Position numbers and translations under genes: made by a program. From Caenorhabditis elegans (lineage: Eukaryota > Nematoda > Chromadorea > Rhabditida > Rhabditidae), in the NCBI RefSeq assembly GCF_000002985.6, contig NC_003280.10, positions 868,001-932,000 on the forward strand: 64,000 nt of DNA, written 5' to 3'. How positions within the stretch are numbered: the first letter of the stretch is position 1; the number at the start of each line of letters is the position of its first letter. Positions 44,006-55,887 of the stretch are shown here, piece by piece. Under the pieces are notes generated by a model that saw nothing but the letters and a program-made list of their open reading frames with translations, did no database searches and had not been told where the DNA came from.

Positions 44006-44985
44006 ATGTCTTATTCGAAGCCGCTTGCCTACCCAAGTCAAAAATGTGTCATCAAGCATATGGAGGTTAATTCGAGGTATGTTTTGTTAGAAAATTTGGA
44101 AAAAAAGGCCTTATTCATATTTTTCAGATTCAAGCTTTCCCATCAATCCCCATCAATCCGGAAAATCGAAAAATCAACTCCTCTAAGAATCGACAGCTTG
44201 ACTTTGAAACTGGATCAGTGTAGTGTCAAGATCAACAATATATTACACACTTTCCGCAAAGAGAAGCTTCCCAAAAATATGCAGCTCCCCCAAGCATTCA
44301 TGTGCTTGATGTCCAAGCTGTTCTGTGGTAGACGGGATCCTATTCAAGTGAAAACGCTGTCGATTGAGTGTAAAGGGTCTCTACAGCTTCCTGCAGGCCT
44401 CTGCTTGAAAGTGAGCCATTTGGAAATCCTGGGCTCTGGAGTGGATAAAATTGCTGATGACTTACAACCACTACTCAGAGGATCCAAATTACAATCCATC
44501 ACTGTTAACAACGACTTTAACATACATCATCCTATATTCAAAACCGCCCATCTCCTAATCCTCAAAAACCCTAATAAGAACTTGTTCCGAGCGACTGCTG
44601 CGAGCAATGTTATGGTGAAAAGTACTTGTCAGTTCTTAGATCTCTTCGACAAAATTGTAGAACTTATCAGAAACTGGCAATCTTATGGACAAAAAATCGG
44701 AGCAATCTGGAATTTTTCGATGCGTCAGGAACAGTTTGCTCTGTTAAGTTTAGTGCAACTCCGGAAACTGCCTGGCGCCAGCTATAAAGGACATGAAAAG
44801 TGAGTTGGCTTGTCAGCTCATGGGGTTTCTAGAGGATCCTAAAATGAATTTTACCTTGCAGATTTTCGGAATCTGGTCGCAGTATCATAATTCCAATCGA
44901 CAACTCCGCCGAAGTCCATGCTTTTGTCAAGAAGGAGCAAGATGATTGCAATTTGAATGTGATTGTTCGTCGGAGGCAATTTTAA
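44006..44985 (+). CDS. DUF3557 / F-box-C-like protein, short form (288 aa)
   Basis: Exons 44006-44076, 44128-44799 and 44862-44985 are in frame. It is most similar to the gene at 45667: shared LSIECKGSLQLPAGL, KVSHLEILGSGVDKI and WNFSMRQEQ. Relative to that gene, about 97 residues are absent between INNILHTFR and KEKLPKNMQLP, including the whole DLDQFGAIDLD acidic motif. The reading frame is kept, so this is an in-frame internal deletion after tandem duplication. It may make a stable shortened protein or be on its way to loss. Confidence 0.8.
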
Positions 44986-45666
44986 TTATTTTCTTTTAAT
45001 GTTCAGTTTAATTTAATTCAACTCAAATAATTTAATAAATACATCTAATTAATATCTAAGTAAATCATAACAGAACGAAAATTCCAAAATTTCATAGTTC
45101 AAAAAAGGACGGCATATCGACTTTGCTTTTGGATTAGTAGAGGCTAAAATTGGTTTTATTGAATATTAATTATCAAATAAAAAACTCCTATTGTTTCTCT
45201 TTTTGGACCTCGGCTCCATACTCGTTTCGAAAAAAAAAACAATTTTTTCTGTGAAAAATTCAAATTCTTGATTTTTCTTTTTTACCCATTCTGAAAAAAA
45301 AATCAATACATAATTTAATTGCCTATTTAGTTCAAAAACGCTGCCTATCCGCAAAATGAGTAAGACTCGAAAAAAAGACAAGAACACCAGTTTTTCCTGT
45401 CTGCGTCTCCAATCGTTTTCCCCTAGCAGTAGAGCGCGTTTACATTCTGATTTAAATAAAGGCAATATACAAGATAGCTCACAAGTCCTGGTGCTAAAGG
45501 ACAAGGCAAAACGCTTGAATTTTAATCGATTTTTTAGGGAATTTATACCATCTCACTCTCGCCATCCATAATCTTGCCATATTCATGAGTTTCTCCTATT
45601 TTTATTTATTTTGTTAATATTTACTATTTTTTCTCAGAAAAAAAACCCAAACACTGAATTAACAAT
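44986..45666. other. Intergenic, no gene seen
   Basis: A polyadenylation-like aataaataca is at about 45031. The rest is T-rich with an imperfect reading frame on each strand that lacks any family signature. Confidence 0.5.
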
Positions 45667-47174
45667 ATGGCTTTCAGAAGTAAAATGCCGCCGCTCACCC
45701 ATCAAAGTTTAAAATGTGTCATTAAGCATTTGGAAGCTAATGCGAGGTACGTTATTTAAAAAACTATCAGTTCATGAGAATGCCTACTTTTTGGCGCGAA
45801 AAAAAGCGGCAGCGAAAGAGCATTCGGCAATGAGAGAATTAGTTCCCTAAGATATTTGCGCCCAAAAACGGTAGGCATTTTTATAATCTGATTGTTTTTA
45901 CTAGAGCTTTAAAAAATTTATTTGTCTACCCCATCACTTTTGAGAATGCTCAGACACTGTAAATGTTCTAAAAAAGTGGTGAGCTAGCCCAAAAATTACC
46001 AAAATTTTGGATTTCACCACCAAAGCCCAAAATTCATATTTCCAGAATTCAGCTCTCCCAAAGATGCCCCTCACTCCACAAGACCGAAAAATTGATTCCC
46101 CTCACAATCTATAACTTGGAACTTGATCAGTGTAGTGTGAAAATCAACAACACAGACTATTCCCTGACACTTACCAGCAATAACTTCTCGAGTCCCTTCG
46201 ATTTAGATCAATTTGGAGCTATTGATCTCGACGAAGTGGATGTGGATGGAAATGATGTTCTAGTTGATAATCGGAGTTTTAAGGAAGAGAAGAATCGACT
46301 TCTCAGGATGAGAATCGAGATACGGAAAATGCCAGATGGAGTCGAAAAACAAGAGGCTACGGCTGCAGTGGTGGCTTTGGAGCAACTAGAAGACAACCGA
46401 TGGTTACGTCGTGAGCCAACTTCAAGCTCGATGATGAATTTGTCAATCAACAGTCAATTCATCATATTCCGCGGGGAAAAGCTCTGCTACAATATGAAGC
46501 TTCACCAAGCGTTTAGGTACTTGGTAGCCAAGCTGTTCAGTGGAAGACGGTGCCCAATTCAAGTGAAAAAGCTGTCAGTTGAGTGTAAAGGGATTCTACG
46601 GGTTCCTGCAGACCTCCGCTTTAAAGTGAGCCATCTGGAAATCCTGGGCTCTGGAGTGGATAAGATAGTTGAAGCTTTCAAGCCGCTCATAGGAAGGATC
46701 CAAACAATCACTGTCAACGACGACTTTAACATCAGTCATCCTATATTCCAAACCGCCCTAATCCTCAAGAACCCAAATGAAAACTTGTTTGGCGCAGCTT
46801 CTGCAAGCAATGTTAGAGTGGAAAATAACGAGCAGTTCTCAAGTCTTTCCGAAAGAGTCGTAGATCTTATCAGAATCTGGCAATCTCATGGCCACAAAAT
46901 CGGAACAATCTGGAACTTTTCGATGCGGTCGCAAGAACAAGCTCTGGATAGTATAATGTACCTCCGAAGACAGCTTGGCGCCAGCTTTAGTGGACATAAA
47001 AAGTGAGTTGCTATTCGGAAAAAATATAACTTATGTTACTGTTACAGCCTCTCACAGTATGGTCGTAGTGCTGCAATTTCGTTGAACAATTCGGATGAGA
47101 TTTACGTTTCGTTCAAACAGCAACAGATTAAGGTTTGGAATTTGAAAGTGGTTGTTCGGAGGAAGCGGCTTTAA
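45667..47174 (+). CDS. DUF3557 / F-box-C-like protein (387 aa)
   Basis: Exons 45667-45746, 46046-47002 and 47048-47174 join in frame. Exon 1 reads MAFRSKMPPLTHQSLKCVIK-HLEANAR; exon 2 begins IQLSQRCPSLHKTEKLIPL. FDLDQFGAIDLDEVD lies at about residue 63, KLFSGRRCPIQVKKLSVECK at about 180, and the final exon is short and basic (VVVRRKRL). It is the full-length sister of the short gene at 44006. No damage is visible. Confidence 0.88.
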
Positions 47175-48079
47175 TAATTTTTCTCTGATAGTTTTCAATT
47201 TAATAAATTTGTTTTTTTTAATCTTGCACTCTGTATTATCAAAGCTCTTTTTTTGTTGATAAAATTAAAGGCAACCTAGATATAAGCTGCCAAAGTTTGT
47301 CAAATTTACAGGGCCAGTTTGAGGTCAGTTTTTGTGATTTAATCGTTTCGCTGATAACTTTGTTGACTTTTGGTTATCAAAAACTCACAGCTGATAACAT
47401 TTTCGTTATCTATTTTTCTCCAGTTTTGTGTTGAATTTTTTTTGATAATGCCAAAATTGATCGTGTTATCAGCTATCAACACAAATATCAGGCACCAATA
47501 TTTTATCAAATTTCCGCTATGAAATTTCCGCGCGTTATCAACTAAAATGTTTGACTAGTCCCTGAATCCAACTCTCTGTATGACAACTGTAGCGGTACTG
47601 TAGGATTACTGTAGAAGTCCTGTATGACAACTATAGTGGTACTGTAGGATTACTGTAGAGGACTTCTATGGCAACTGTAGCGGTACTGTAGGATTACTGT
47701 AGTTTTCTTGTAGAGACACTATAGCTGTATCGTGTAGGAGAATCGTTTAAGATTACTGCAGAAAGATCTTATAGGAGTAGTACGGTGGAAAAAATAAAAG
47801 TTCCGTGGATTCGAAAAAAAAACACTAATATTTTTTAGAAGCATTTGTCTCGGACAGTTCTACAAAAATTGTGAATTTACGATTTTTGTTGATAATTCTG
47901 GTTTCTTTTGTTGAAATATCAAACGATCTTTTCTTCTAGTATACATACATTGTAAGACCACCCCGCAATAAACCCGGCGGGCTAATTTGGACCACCTGGC
48001 GACCCCAAAGAGTCCAATGTGCATCTTGGCAATCTAGATAGTCATCTTCTCCCATTTTTCTCTTCGCTCTGGTTACAAG
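47175..48079. repeat. Intergenic with 'ctgtaggattactgtag' repeats
   Basis: Positions 47575-47790 consist of units such as agcggtactgtaggattact and gtcctgtatgacaactgtag. The same unit fills an intron at 50860-51200, and a GC-richer version (gtactgtaggggtactgtag) occurs in the LicD genes. The rest has no gene. Confidence 0.7.
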
Positions 48080-49408
48080 ATGACTCCGCTCTCCTATCTA
48101 GCACAACAACCTGTGCTCCAGTATTTGGAGCCAAATTTGAGGTAATTTATTAACTATAATATAAGTTTTATATTTTTGAACAAAAATAAATCAATTTTAG
48201 AATTCTCCTTTCTCACCGATGCCCTTTGATTCCCGAAAAACTCGTTCCGATCTTCATCGAAAACCTGCAAATCGAGCACAACAGCATAATAATCAATAAG
48301 ACTATGTATGACTTCACTATTCACAAGGATATTACACCTATTGGAAGGCCCGACCACTATGACCTAGACGAGTTTGGTGCGGTGGATCTGGACTCTGTAG
48401 TGGAGCCGCACAACGATGAAATTCTGATTGATACACGAAATGTGTTTTCTGAGCAAGTGAGAATTAGCGGAGAGATGCGGGATATTACATTAGAATCTCG
48501 GCGAATCGCAAAGATTCAAGATGACGATCAGCGAGCTCTTCAACAGAAAAACCTTGATCAAAGGGTTCTGATGCACGGAGTCAATGCTCTTCGGCTAATT
48601 GCTCGGGAGTGTCAAACAGAACTCACTGGCTTTCCAGTCCCGGCAGTTTATTCCATGAAGTTTGGAATTAATAAACTTGAACCTAGACGACACGTGATTC
48701 ATGGAGAGCTTCTGACTTACAAAAGAAAAATACATGATGCTATGAAACACCTGATTGTGAAGCTATTTTGTGGAAGATCGAGCTTCAAGGTAAAAAATCT
48801 GAAAATTGATTCCAGGGGTATTCTTCGAATCCCCAAATCTTTGAACCTCAAAGTTCAGCATCTACTGATACCAAGTGAAGAATTGGATAAGATCCTTGAA
48901 GCCATCCGCCCTAATTTAAGTTCCTTGGAATCCTTGGAATCATTGACTATAGAAAAGACCTATGAATTTCAAAATCCGATGGTTCAAGCTATTCCCCTAA
49001 TTATTCTTAAATATGGCTATGGATATCATACTCTTTTGAGAATCAACACCGGATACCCTAGAATTCATGTCACGCACTCTATTAACAGAATATCAGAGAC
49101 TATTCGAATATGGTTGGAGGAGGGCCGGGAAATTGGAACTTGCTGGACGTTTGAATCTGAACGAAAAGCCGAAGGAAAAGTTTTCATGGCGGATTTGAAG
49201 AAAGATACTCGAGGCACGACTTTGGAGGGGTAAGGACTCTTACAATAGTTCAAAGTTAAATCACTTATTTTTCAGGCCACCAGGATCCTTCCCTACTATC
49301 ATTTTTCGAATGAGTGACTCTACGGAGCTCCGCGTAACTTACGAGTTCAGCAAAATAATCAATACCGTCTGGAATATTGCCCTTACAATTCATGCGAGCA
49401 GTCAATGA
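48080..49408 (+). CDS. DUF3557 / F-box-C-like protein (407 aa), reference copy
   Basis: Exons 48080-48141, 48201-49229 and 49276-49408 are in frame with good splice sites, and the ends match the family plan closely. Landmarks: PLSYLAQQPVLQYLEPNLR (to residue 20), LLSHRCPLIPE, YDLDEFGAVDLDSV (about 74-87), a Lys/Glu/Gln-rich likely coiled segment (about 105-145), KLFCGRSSFKVKNLKIDSRG (about 208), ILRIPKSLNLKVQHL, GTCWTF, and a last exon with FRMSDSTELRVTYEF. It is undamaged and is the best yardstick for the broken copies in this window. Confidence 0.9.
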
Positions 49409-49623
49409 AGCCAGAAAACTTGTTCAGTATATTTTTTTGAAAACTCGTTTAAATAAATAATTCCATACAAGACTTTTTAAATTCTGGCAGCCAAACTTCC
49501 CATAGAATGCACCTAGGTTTCCTTCCTACTGACCTAATTTCCCAGTTACACGGAGCGAGCCCTGACCAGTCGATACATTTGCGTCGACGTCTCCTCGCAT
49601 TCCACCCTTTTTGCCACTCAAAA

Positions 49624-51417
49624 ATGTCTACTGCAAACCCGCTATCCTACTCGAGTCTGAAATGTGTTATTGGATGGTTGGAGTTCAATTTAAGGTGAGA
49701 TCTTTGTCTTCTGGTTTTCCGGTTTTCTATTTTTCAAAAAATGCTTTTAATGTTCAGAATCCAACTCTCCCTACGCTGTCCAGACCTACGGTGTGCGGAA
49801 AAATCCGCGAATCTGCATCTCAAAAATCTCGAACTGTCCCAAAACAGTGTGATAGTCAATGGAACGATTTATCGATTTTTTGTGATCAACTCAACATGCA
49901 AAGATAAACTTCCATATGACCTCGATGAGTTCGGTGCGATGGATTTTGGAGCAATCGCAAACGATTCTTCGGAAGTTTTATTTGATAGTAGAGAAGAGCA
50001 CACTGAGCGTTCCAGAGTGGCTAGCAAATTGTACAGTTTGAAGCGAGAACCAGAGAGAATCGCTCAAATAGAGGATGAAGAAGTTCGAGCTGCAGAGCAG
50101 GAAAAATTCAATGAAAAAGTACTTGCTCACCAGGCAAATGCTCTTCGTTCTATCGCTCGCTTGAGTAAAAGCCAAGTTCCACTTGAAATACAGGAGGCTG
50201 AGCCACTCACCCAGTATCTAAAATTAGAGTCTGGAGTACTACATCCACGGCAGCTCTGGTTTTCAGCGCCACCGATTCTTGGAGAGAAACGGGTGGAGGT
50301 TTTGAAATATTCTAGACGGCTTCACAGCGCTGTGAAGTATCTGGTGGAAAACTTGATCGGCGGTAGAGCTCAAGTAAACATTCAAAAACTGTCTATCAAG
50401 CCACAAGGAGTACTTCGGTTACCGAAAACTTTAAAGTTCAAAATCTCGGAACTAGATATAGGATGTTGGGAAACCGAGAAGTTGCTCAACACAATCAAGC
50501 CGCTGCTCACATTCTCCAGCTTCCCACTGAAATCCCTGTCCATTTACGGAGACTCTCATTTTGCGGACCCCATTATTCAAATTTCCCGGCAACTTTGCAT
50601 CAGCACACAGGTCGCAATTGCTAGGTTAGCTAATCTGCGATATGGCCATCGAAATGTTTTCGTGAAGAAAATGAGCAAATATATGATTAATGATTTTTTG
50701 AAGTTGACCAAAAGTTTCGTGGAAAATGGACGGGATCTTGGATCGGTATATAGTTTTACCTTTACAAAGGAGTAATTAGCCAAAGTTTGTTTTGAGGATG
50801 CTCGAGATTTTGCGGAGAGTTCTGGCAAATTGAGAAGGTAAGCTTATTAGTTTTAATACGGTAGTGGTACTGTAGAACCACTCTAGTGGATCTGTAGTAT
50901 TACTGTAGTGGCACTGCAGAATTACTTTAGTGGAACTGTACATAAGATTACTGTAGAGTTCCTGTATGACAACTGTAGCGGTACTGTAAGATTACTGTAG
51001 AGGTCCTGTAAAGCAATACTGTAGGATTACTGTAGGTGTCCTGTATGATAACTGTAGTGGCATTGTAAAATTACTGTGGAGATCCTGTGTGATATCTGTA
51101 GTGGTACTATAGGACTACTGTAGTAGCACTGCAGGTTCAATCTAGTTGAACTGTAGGATTACTGTAGCTGCACTGTAAAATAACTCTAGAAGTTATGTTG
51201 CTGTAGAAATACTGTTCCTGCAGGATTGATGTGCACATTTCTCACGATTCCTTGTTTGATTTTCAGATCGGAACCATCCCTGATCGTTGTTCGAATGAAG
51301 AACACTGCGGAACTCCTTATAACTCTACAAGCAGAGGAAAACCAGGAGAATCATTGGATTGTGAAGTTGGAGGTTCAAGAAATCAGTGGTGGCAATAATA
51401 AAAATCCACTGGAGTAA
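49624..51417 (+). pseudogene. DUF3557 / F-box-C-like protein with premature stop before last exon
   Basis: Exon 1 is 49624-49694, exon 2 49758-50837 and exon 3 51267-51417. Exon 1 (LSYSSLKCVIGWLEFNLR), DLDEFGAMDF and LIGGRAQVNIQKLS are typical. Near the end of exon 2, TFTKE is followed by TAA (50773-50775), but the same frame continues open for another 62 nt (LAKVCFEDARDFAESSGKLR) to a normal donor and then into a proper third exon (SEPSLIVVRMKNTAELLI). A single nonsense change therefore removes about 70 residues. The truncated product would be about 367 residues and lack the conserved terminal segment. Confidence 0.8.
50850..51215 (+). repeat. 'gtaggattactgtag' minisatellite in last intron
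   Basis: About 15 degenerate units (tactgtaggattactgtag, gtcctgtatgacaactgtag) fill the 429-bp intron of the preceding gene. Confidence 0.85.
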
Positions 51418-51574
51418 TGCTTGTTTTTAAGACAATAAAGTGTTTTTGTTTACTGCAGTGGAAAAATTTTAAATTGCTCAATTTTAGAATAAAATATTTA
51501 GTGTAAACTTTTTGAATGGTACTGTGGAAGTTCTGTAAGTTAGTCTGCAAATTTATTGTAAAATAAGATAAAAA

Positions 51575-52476
51575 TTAATCCAGATCACTTCTATAATCCG
51601 CTGCATATCTGTAACCATCAGAATTACACGGATTGCACTGGAAGGACACTTTCAGCACGTTAGTATACGAACTGTAGTACTTATAAACGTCATCGTTAGT
51701 AAGTATTGCGAATGGGCCGACGTCATCAATTGCTCCGTAGAGCATCATTTTCAAATTAGAAGAGTCCATGATCAGATCCGTGAATCGAATTTCAGGAATG
51801 GAGTTTTGTGGTGCAACAATTATGTAGGTGCAAGGAATAGGAGTTCCATAGTGTTTGTGCGCTATGAACTGAAACCAAATTTCCTAGTTTACTAATATTT
51901 CGACACGCCAAATTTGCATCTTGGAAGAGCATCGGTGTATTGAGCAACTGAAAATTCAAATTTAAATTTTAGAAATCATTCAAACAACTCACCTTAACAC
52001 AAGTTGCATTATTATTGATACTCGTGAACCCATCGCGACAACGTGCTGGACTACGTGGAGTTGTAGTTGTACTTCTTATGTAGGTGGTGGTGATAGTTTC
52101 AATAGTTACGGTACTACTCGGTAAGGGAACTTGACATATATATCCCAACAGCGCGTTTTGATTAGACACCCATTTTCCAGCGAAACTTCCCGATTGCAAC
52201 AGAGATACATGTTGTCTGACGCTCACATCGGGGTTGCCTGAAGTTTAAGTTTTACAACTTTACAACTTTTTATCTGTGTTCACCTGAAACTCGAATTCAA
52301 TCTTAGAAATGAGTACACCTACTAATTTGCACACAAGTTTGATCATTCAATAGAGAGAAGCCACTGGGGCAGCCAGAATAGTCACGAGTAGTTGTGGTTG
52401 GTGTTGTTTACCAATCAAAAAGCTTTGAGGGAGAAATTGCCCCGAATTGCAGAAGAAATAATACGAAAAACTTCAT
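51575..52476 (-). pseudogene. C-type lectin + CUB gene, heavily deleted copy
   Basis: Compared with the neighbour at 52859-54906, the signal-peptide exon (MKFFVLFLLQFGA, near 52470) has an in-frame TAA after KLFDW. Its donor reads AATTAG instead of GGTTAG. The next recognisable exon (ends at 52240; GNPDVSVRQHVSLLQSGSFA to ATCVK) lacks the two preceding lectin exons. The exon starting LLNTPMLFQDANLACRN (51910s) runs directly into the CUB part (GTPIPCTYIIVAPQNS... to SDLD, stop 51575), with a frame change at the junction and with the second lectin exon deleted. Parts of the CUB region remain conserved, so decay is fairly recent. Confidence 0.8.
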
Positions 52477-52858
52477 CTCGCGACTTCTTTTTCAGAAATC
52501 AAATGGCTTTTACGCAAATTTTCAACAAGTCATAAGCCTCTTAACTATGATTATCAGCTTCTGATAACGATTCTTTCGAAATATCTAAATTTTGATGTGG
52601 AACCGGACTATGAAGAGAATCGAATGATCAGTGTGTTGAAATATGTAATACTGTATGATTAGAACTGAAACTATGTAGTACTACTGTAATATTACTGTAC
52701 TTGAATTGAAATTTACAAATTAAAGGTTCCCAGGAATACATATTACTGGATTGTGAACTTGGATGTTCATGAAAATCAGTGGTGGCAATCTAAATTCTCT
52801 GGAGTGTTTCTGTGGAATATCGCTACAGCTTGCATAATCATTCATTCAGAAAATCAAC
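52477..52858 (-). promoter_or_regulatory. Upstream region of the broken lectin gene, conserved with its paralogue
   Basis: Plus-strand words cataagcctcttaac, cagcttctgataacgattct, gaaccggactatgaag and gaatcgaatgatcag match 54957-55060, upstream of the intact paralogue, in the same order. The ctgataac word is a GATA-type site on the plus strand (gttatcag on the gene strand). Confidence 0.55.
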
Positions 52859-54906
52859 TCAAGAAAGATCAGTTCCATAGTTTACTGCCCAAATGTAATT
52901 GTCAATAGTAGTTAACGGACAGTTGAACACGACTCTAAGCACGTTTGTAGTAGAGCTATAGACCTCGAAAGTGTTTTCGGTAACTATAGCAAGTGGCTTT
53001 GTTTCATCTATTCCTGAGTAGAGAACTATTGTCCGTCCCAATGGAAGGTGTAGCTCCGCGAATCGAAGCTGAGCAATGGTTCCTGGAGGCTCAGTGATTA
53101 GGTAGGTGCACGGATTTGGGTAGCCGGAAAAGCCATAAGAGTAGTTCGGAGAGTAGAACTGCAGTTGCGTGTATTTTGAAGTGTCATAGAGGTCTGATTT
53201 CACTCACCGTTCCTTTTCCAGATAAAAACTGAGTTTCATTACATTGCCCAGAGACATAAGGTGCTGGCGTTGAAAAATGCTTTGGATGCTTGCAGATAAA
53301 TGGAATCTTATTGCTACAGTCATTGCTCAACCATTGCCCCTTCGAAACCACACTCCCACTCATCGACAGGCTTGAGCATTTTCCGAGGTTTGTGCCAAAA
53401 TACCCAAAGTTGGAATAATCGAAGAAGCTCCCGTCAACCCAATATTTTCCTACTCCATCAGTAGCAGCTCCAGTTCTAAACTCATCAATCACCGTATTGC
53501 TGATCAAGGACTGGATGAAGTCGTTCTCAGCCTGGGAGTGAATTGACACCAAGTCTTCTGAAAGGCTCAGGCAGAATTCCCGGGCGTCAGGTTCACTGAG
53601 CAAGTATGTGTTTACTGAGTAGCAAAAGTGAAAAATCAAAATTAGCGGAGTTTCAGCAGCCGACACATTACTTGATTTGGGCACTTCGCAAAAGAAGCTG
53701 TGAGTGGAGTAGTCTTCATCCGACGAGAACCACTTCCCTATATCACTTCCCAAGGCCCACATGTAGCCGCGCGGTCCTCTAACAGGTTTTGGATATCCGC
53801 TAGTAAAGTTGTTATAGTTGCTAGTTGTTCCAGAGCCATCAGTCCATTCGCAGGAGGAAGGTGACGGAGATTGGCAGGTCAAGCCGAGCCAAATTGTTTT
53901 GGTCTTATTGTTGAGGGCAGCAAGGTTCAAGAGCGCCGTGTTGTCCTGAAATTGGAAATTGAAGATTAACACTTAAGTCCATACTTTAAAAATAATTACC
54001 TCTGCACTATGAATTGAAACCAAGTTGCCTCCGCCACTAATATTCCTACACACAAGGTTTGCACCCTGGAAGATCATCGGCGTATCGAATAACTAAAAAA
54101 TGTTTTATTAATTTGATCAGAAGCCTCTGTGAAACCTACCTTAACACAAGTAATGTCATTGAGACTTGAGGATCCCGCTGGACAACGTCCTGGAGCTTCG
54201 GGCGTCGTTGCAGGTGCTCTGGTGGATATGGCGGCGGTGGTCGCTGTAAATTTTTTTTTCAGATTTTCAGATGGTTCTACAGATAAATTCTTACTCTGCA
54301 ACTTCACAAATATATCTAAACTGCGAAAAATCATCAGCGGACACCCACTTTCCAGCCGCGCTGCCCGATTGCGCCATCAACGTGTAATTTCCGGCATACA
54401 AATTCGGGTTTCCTGGAATATTTTTTTTTCTAATTTCAGCATCCATTTCTAGCTGTCACATTTTACCTGCATCAAAGTTGTTATAGTTGGAGGTGTCGGA
54501 ACTATGGTCCGTCCAGTTGCATGGCTTGTTGGCGTCACTGCAGATCAGCCCGATCCATTTAGGATCGTATGAGATTGAAGATTGAACAAGTGCTCTGTTG
54601 TCCTGAAAAGATGATATACCGGATGCTAGCAGCAGACATCTAGCGGGTTGCTCAACTTACAATCGAATTATGAATTGACACCAAACTCCCACCGGAGAAC
54701 ATTTGACATGCGGCCAATGCATCTACGAACTTTTTTTATTTGCGCTCACCTTAACAAGGACCAACTATATTACAGAAAATAATAGACCTACTAACCTGTA
54801 TACAGGTGTAACCATTGAGTTCGGTAAACCCATCCGGGCAAAAGGAATAGCTGGAAGTCTGTGTAAAGTGCAGGAGAAAAAATGAAAATAAAATGAAAAA
54901 CTTCAT
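52859..54906 (-). CDS. Secreted C-type lectin with CUB domain
   Basis: Exons on the minus strand: 54796-54906, about 54661-54764, 54467-54602, 54295-54412, about 54140-54243, 54000-54092, 53672-53945, 53208-53614 and 52859-53158; about 545 residues. The signal peptide MKFFILFSFFLLHFTQTSS leads to two or three CLECT regions (ACQMFSGGSLVSIHN...WIGLIC...WTDHSSDTSNYNN; ANLVCRNISGGGNLVSIHS...CEWTDGSG; FCLSLSEDLVSIHSQAEND). After these comes a CUB domain (FYSPNYSYGFSGYPNPCTYL to the end). CLECT-CUB proteins of this kind are secreted and often intestinal in C. elegans, with proposed roles in defence. Two junctions are uncertain: exon 2 is one base short in an A-run (about 54742), and the 54295/54243 join is one base long; alternative sites could bypass both. 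So it may be intact with unusual splicing or a young pseudogene. Confidence 0.72.
53615..53671 (-). other. 57-nt intron with no stop, multiple of three
   Basis: GTAATG...CTACTCAG has canonical ends. Retained, it adds 19 in-frame residues (NVSAAETPLILIFHFCYSV); spliced, it gives KSINTYLL, which fits the lectin fold better. It also contains a gtcggctgct motif like the dispersed repeat. Confidence 0.6.
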
Positions 54907-55887
54907 CCTGTGATTGCTTGTTCAGTCAGCGAATGACTTTTACGCAATTTTTCGCGAGTGATAAGCCTCTTATTCATTTTTAATCAGTTTTTGATAACGA
55001 TTCTTCCGAAGAAATTTGAAATTTGATGCGGAGTCGAACTATAAAGAAAATCAAATGATCAATGTTCAGAAACGTTTTTTTTCTTCAAAATTAACTTTTT
55101 GATCGAGAAAAAATGGTATTATAAAGACGGATGAAAATTGAACTATTCAGCTGAATCCCTCACAGTTTGACGTCCAAAAATTGCGGGAAACTTTTTCGTG
55201 AGGCCTATTGCATGACGTCATCTTTATTGTGTGCACGGGTTTATTGCTTTTCCTAGTGCCCGCGAAATCGAGATTCGAATTTTTATCGGGGAAGACAAAT
55301 TCAACAGTGAAAACCTAGGGCCCCCAGCCACGACGGCACGCTCTTTTCAATGTGCTCTTTTTCTCAGCGCATACCACTCTCCACGTCTTTTCCACTCTTC
55401 AAGAATGCATTAGGGCGCGATTGCTATCGCCCGTGCGGGAAAAAATTTGACGGGGGAAATAATTAGCCCGTGCGTGTGACTGGTATGAATGTGACACGTG
55501 GTGTCAGGCTGTCCCATTACGGTTTGATCTACAAAAAATGCGGAAATTTTTCGCCCAAAAAAATGTGACGTCAACACGTTCTTAACCATGCGAAATCAGT
55601 TTAAAACTCTGCGTCTCTTCTACCACATTTTTTGTAGATCTACGAGGATCTAACCGTGATGGGACACCCTGACACCACTGTGCTTGGCCTCTTCCCTGTT
55701 TCCCCCTCTTCCCGGCTCGGCTGGAAACGCGCACAGAACGTATAAATGGACCCTAAAAATCAATAAGTAGGTAGCTAGCGCGTTATACATGTTCTATTCT
55801 TGTTTCTCTCATTCTTTTCTCTGTACAATCCCTGGATTTCTTACGTTCCCCACTGGATTCTCTATGCAATAATTTTTGTTTCAGATT
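54907..55887. other. Lectin promoter, MITE and upstream region of the next gene
   Basis: Positions 54957-55060 hold the GATA-type words (gtgataagcctctta, gtttttgataacgattct) shared with 52520-52640. Positions 55497-55680 are a MITE. A TTTCAG at 55879-55884 precedes the next ATG by three bases and is a likely trans-splice site. No exon is present. Confidence 0.6.
55497..55680. mobile_element. Palindromic MITE, third copy
   Basis: The left end is gtggtgtcaggctgtcccat and the right end gggacaccctgacaccac. Inner arms gatctacaaaaaatgcgg and cacattttttgtagatctac pair. The middle (gtgacgtcaacacgttctta) matches the copies at 40973 and 41297. Confidence 0.8.
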
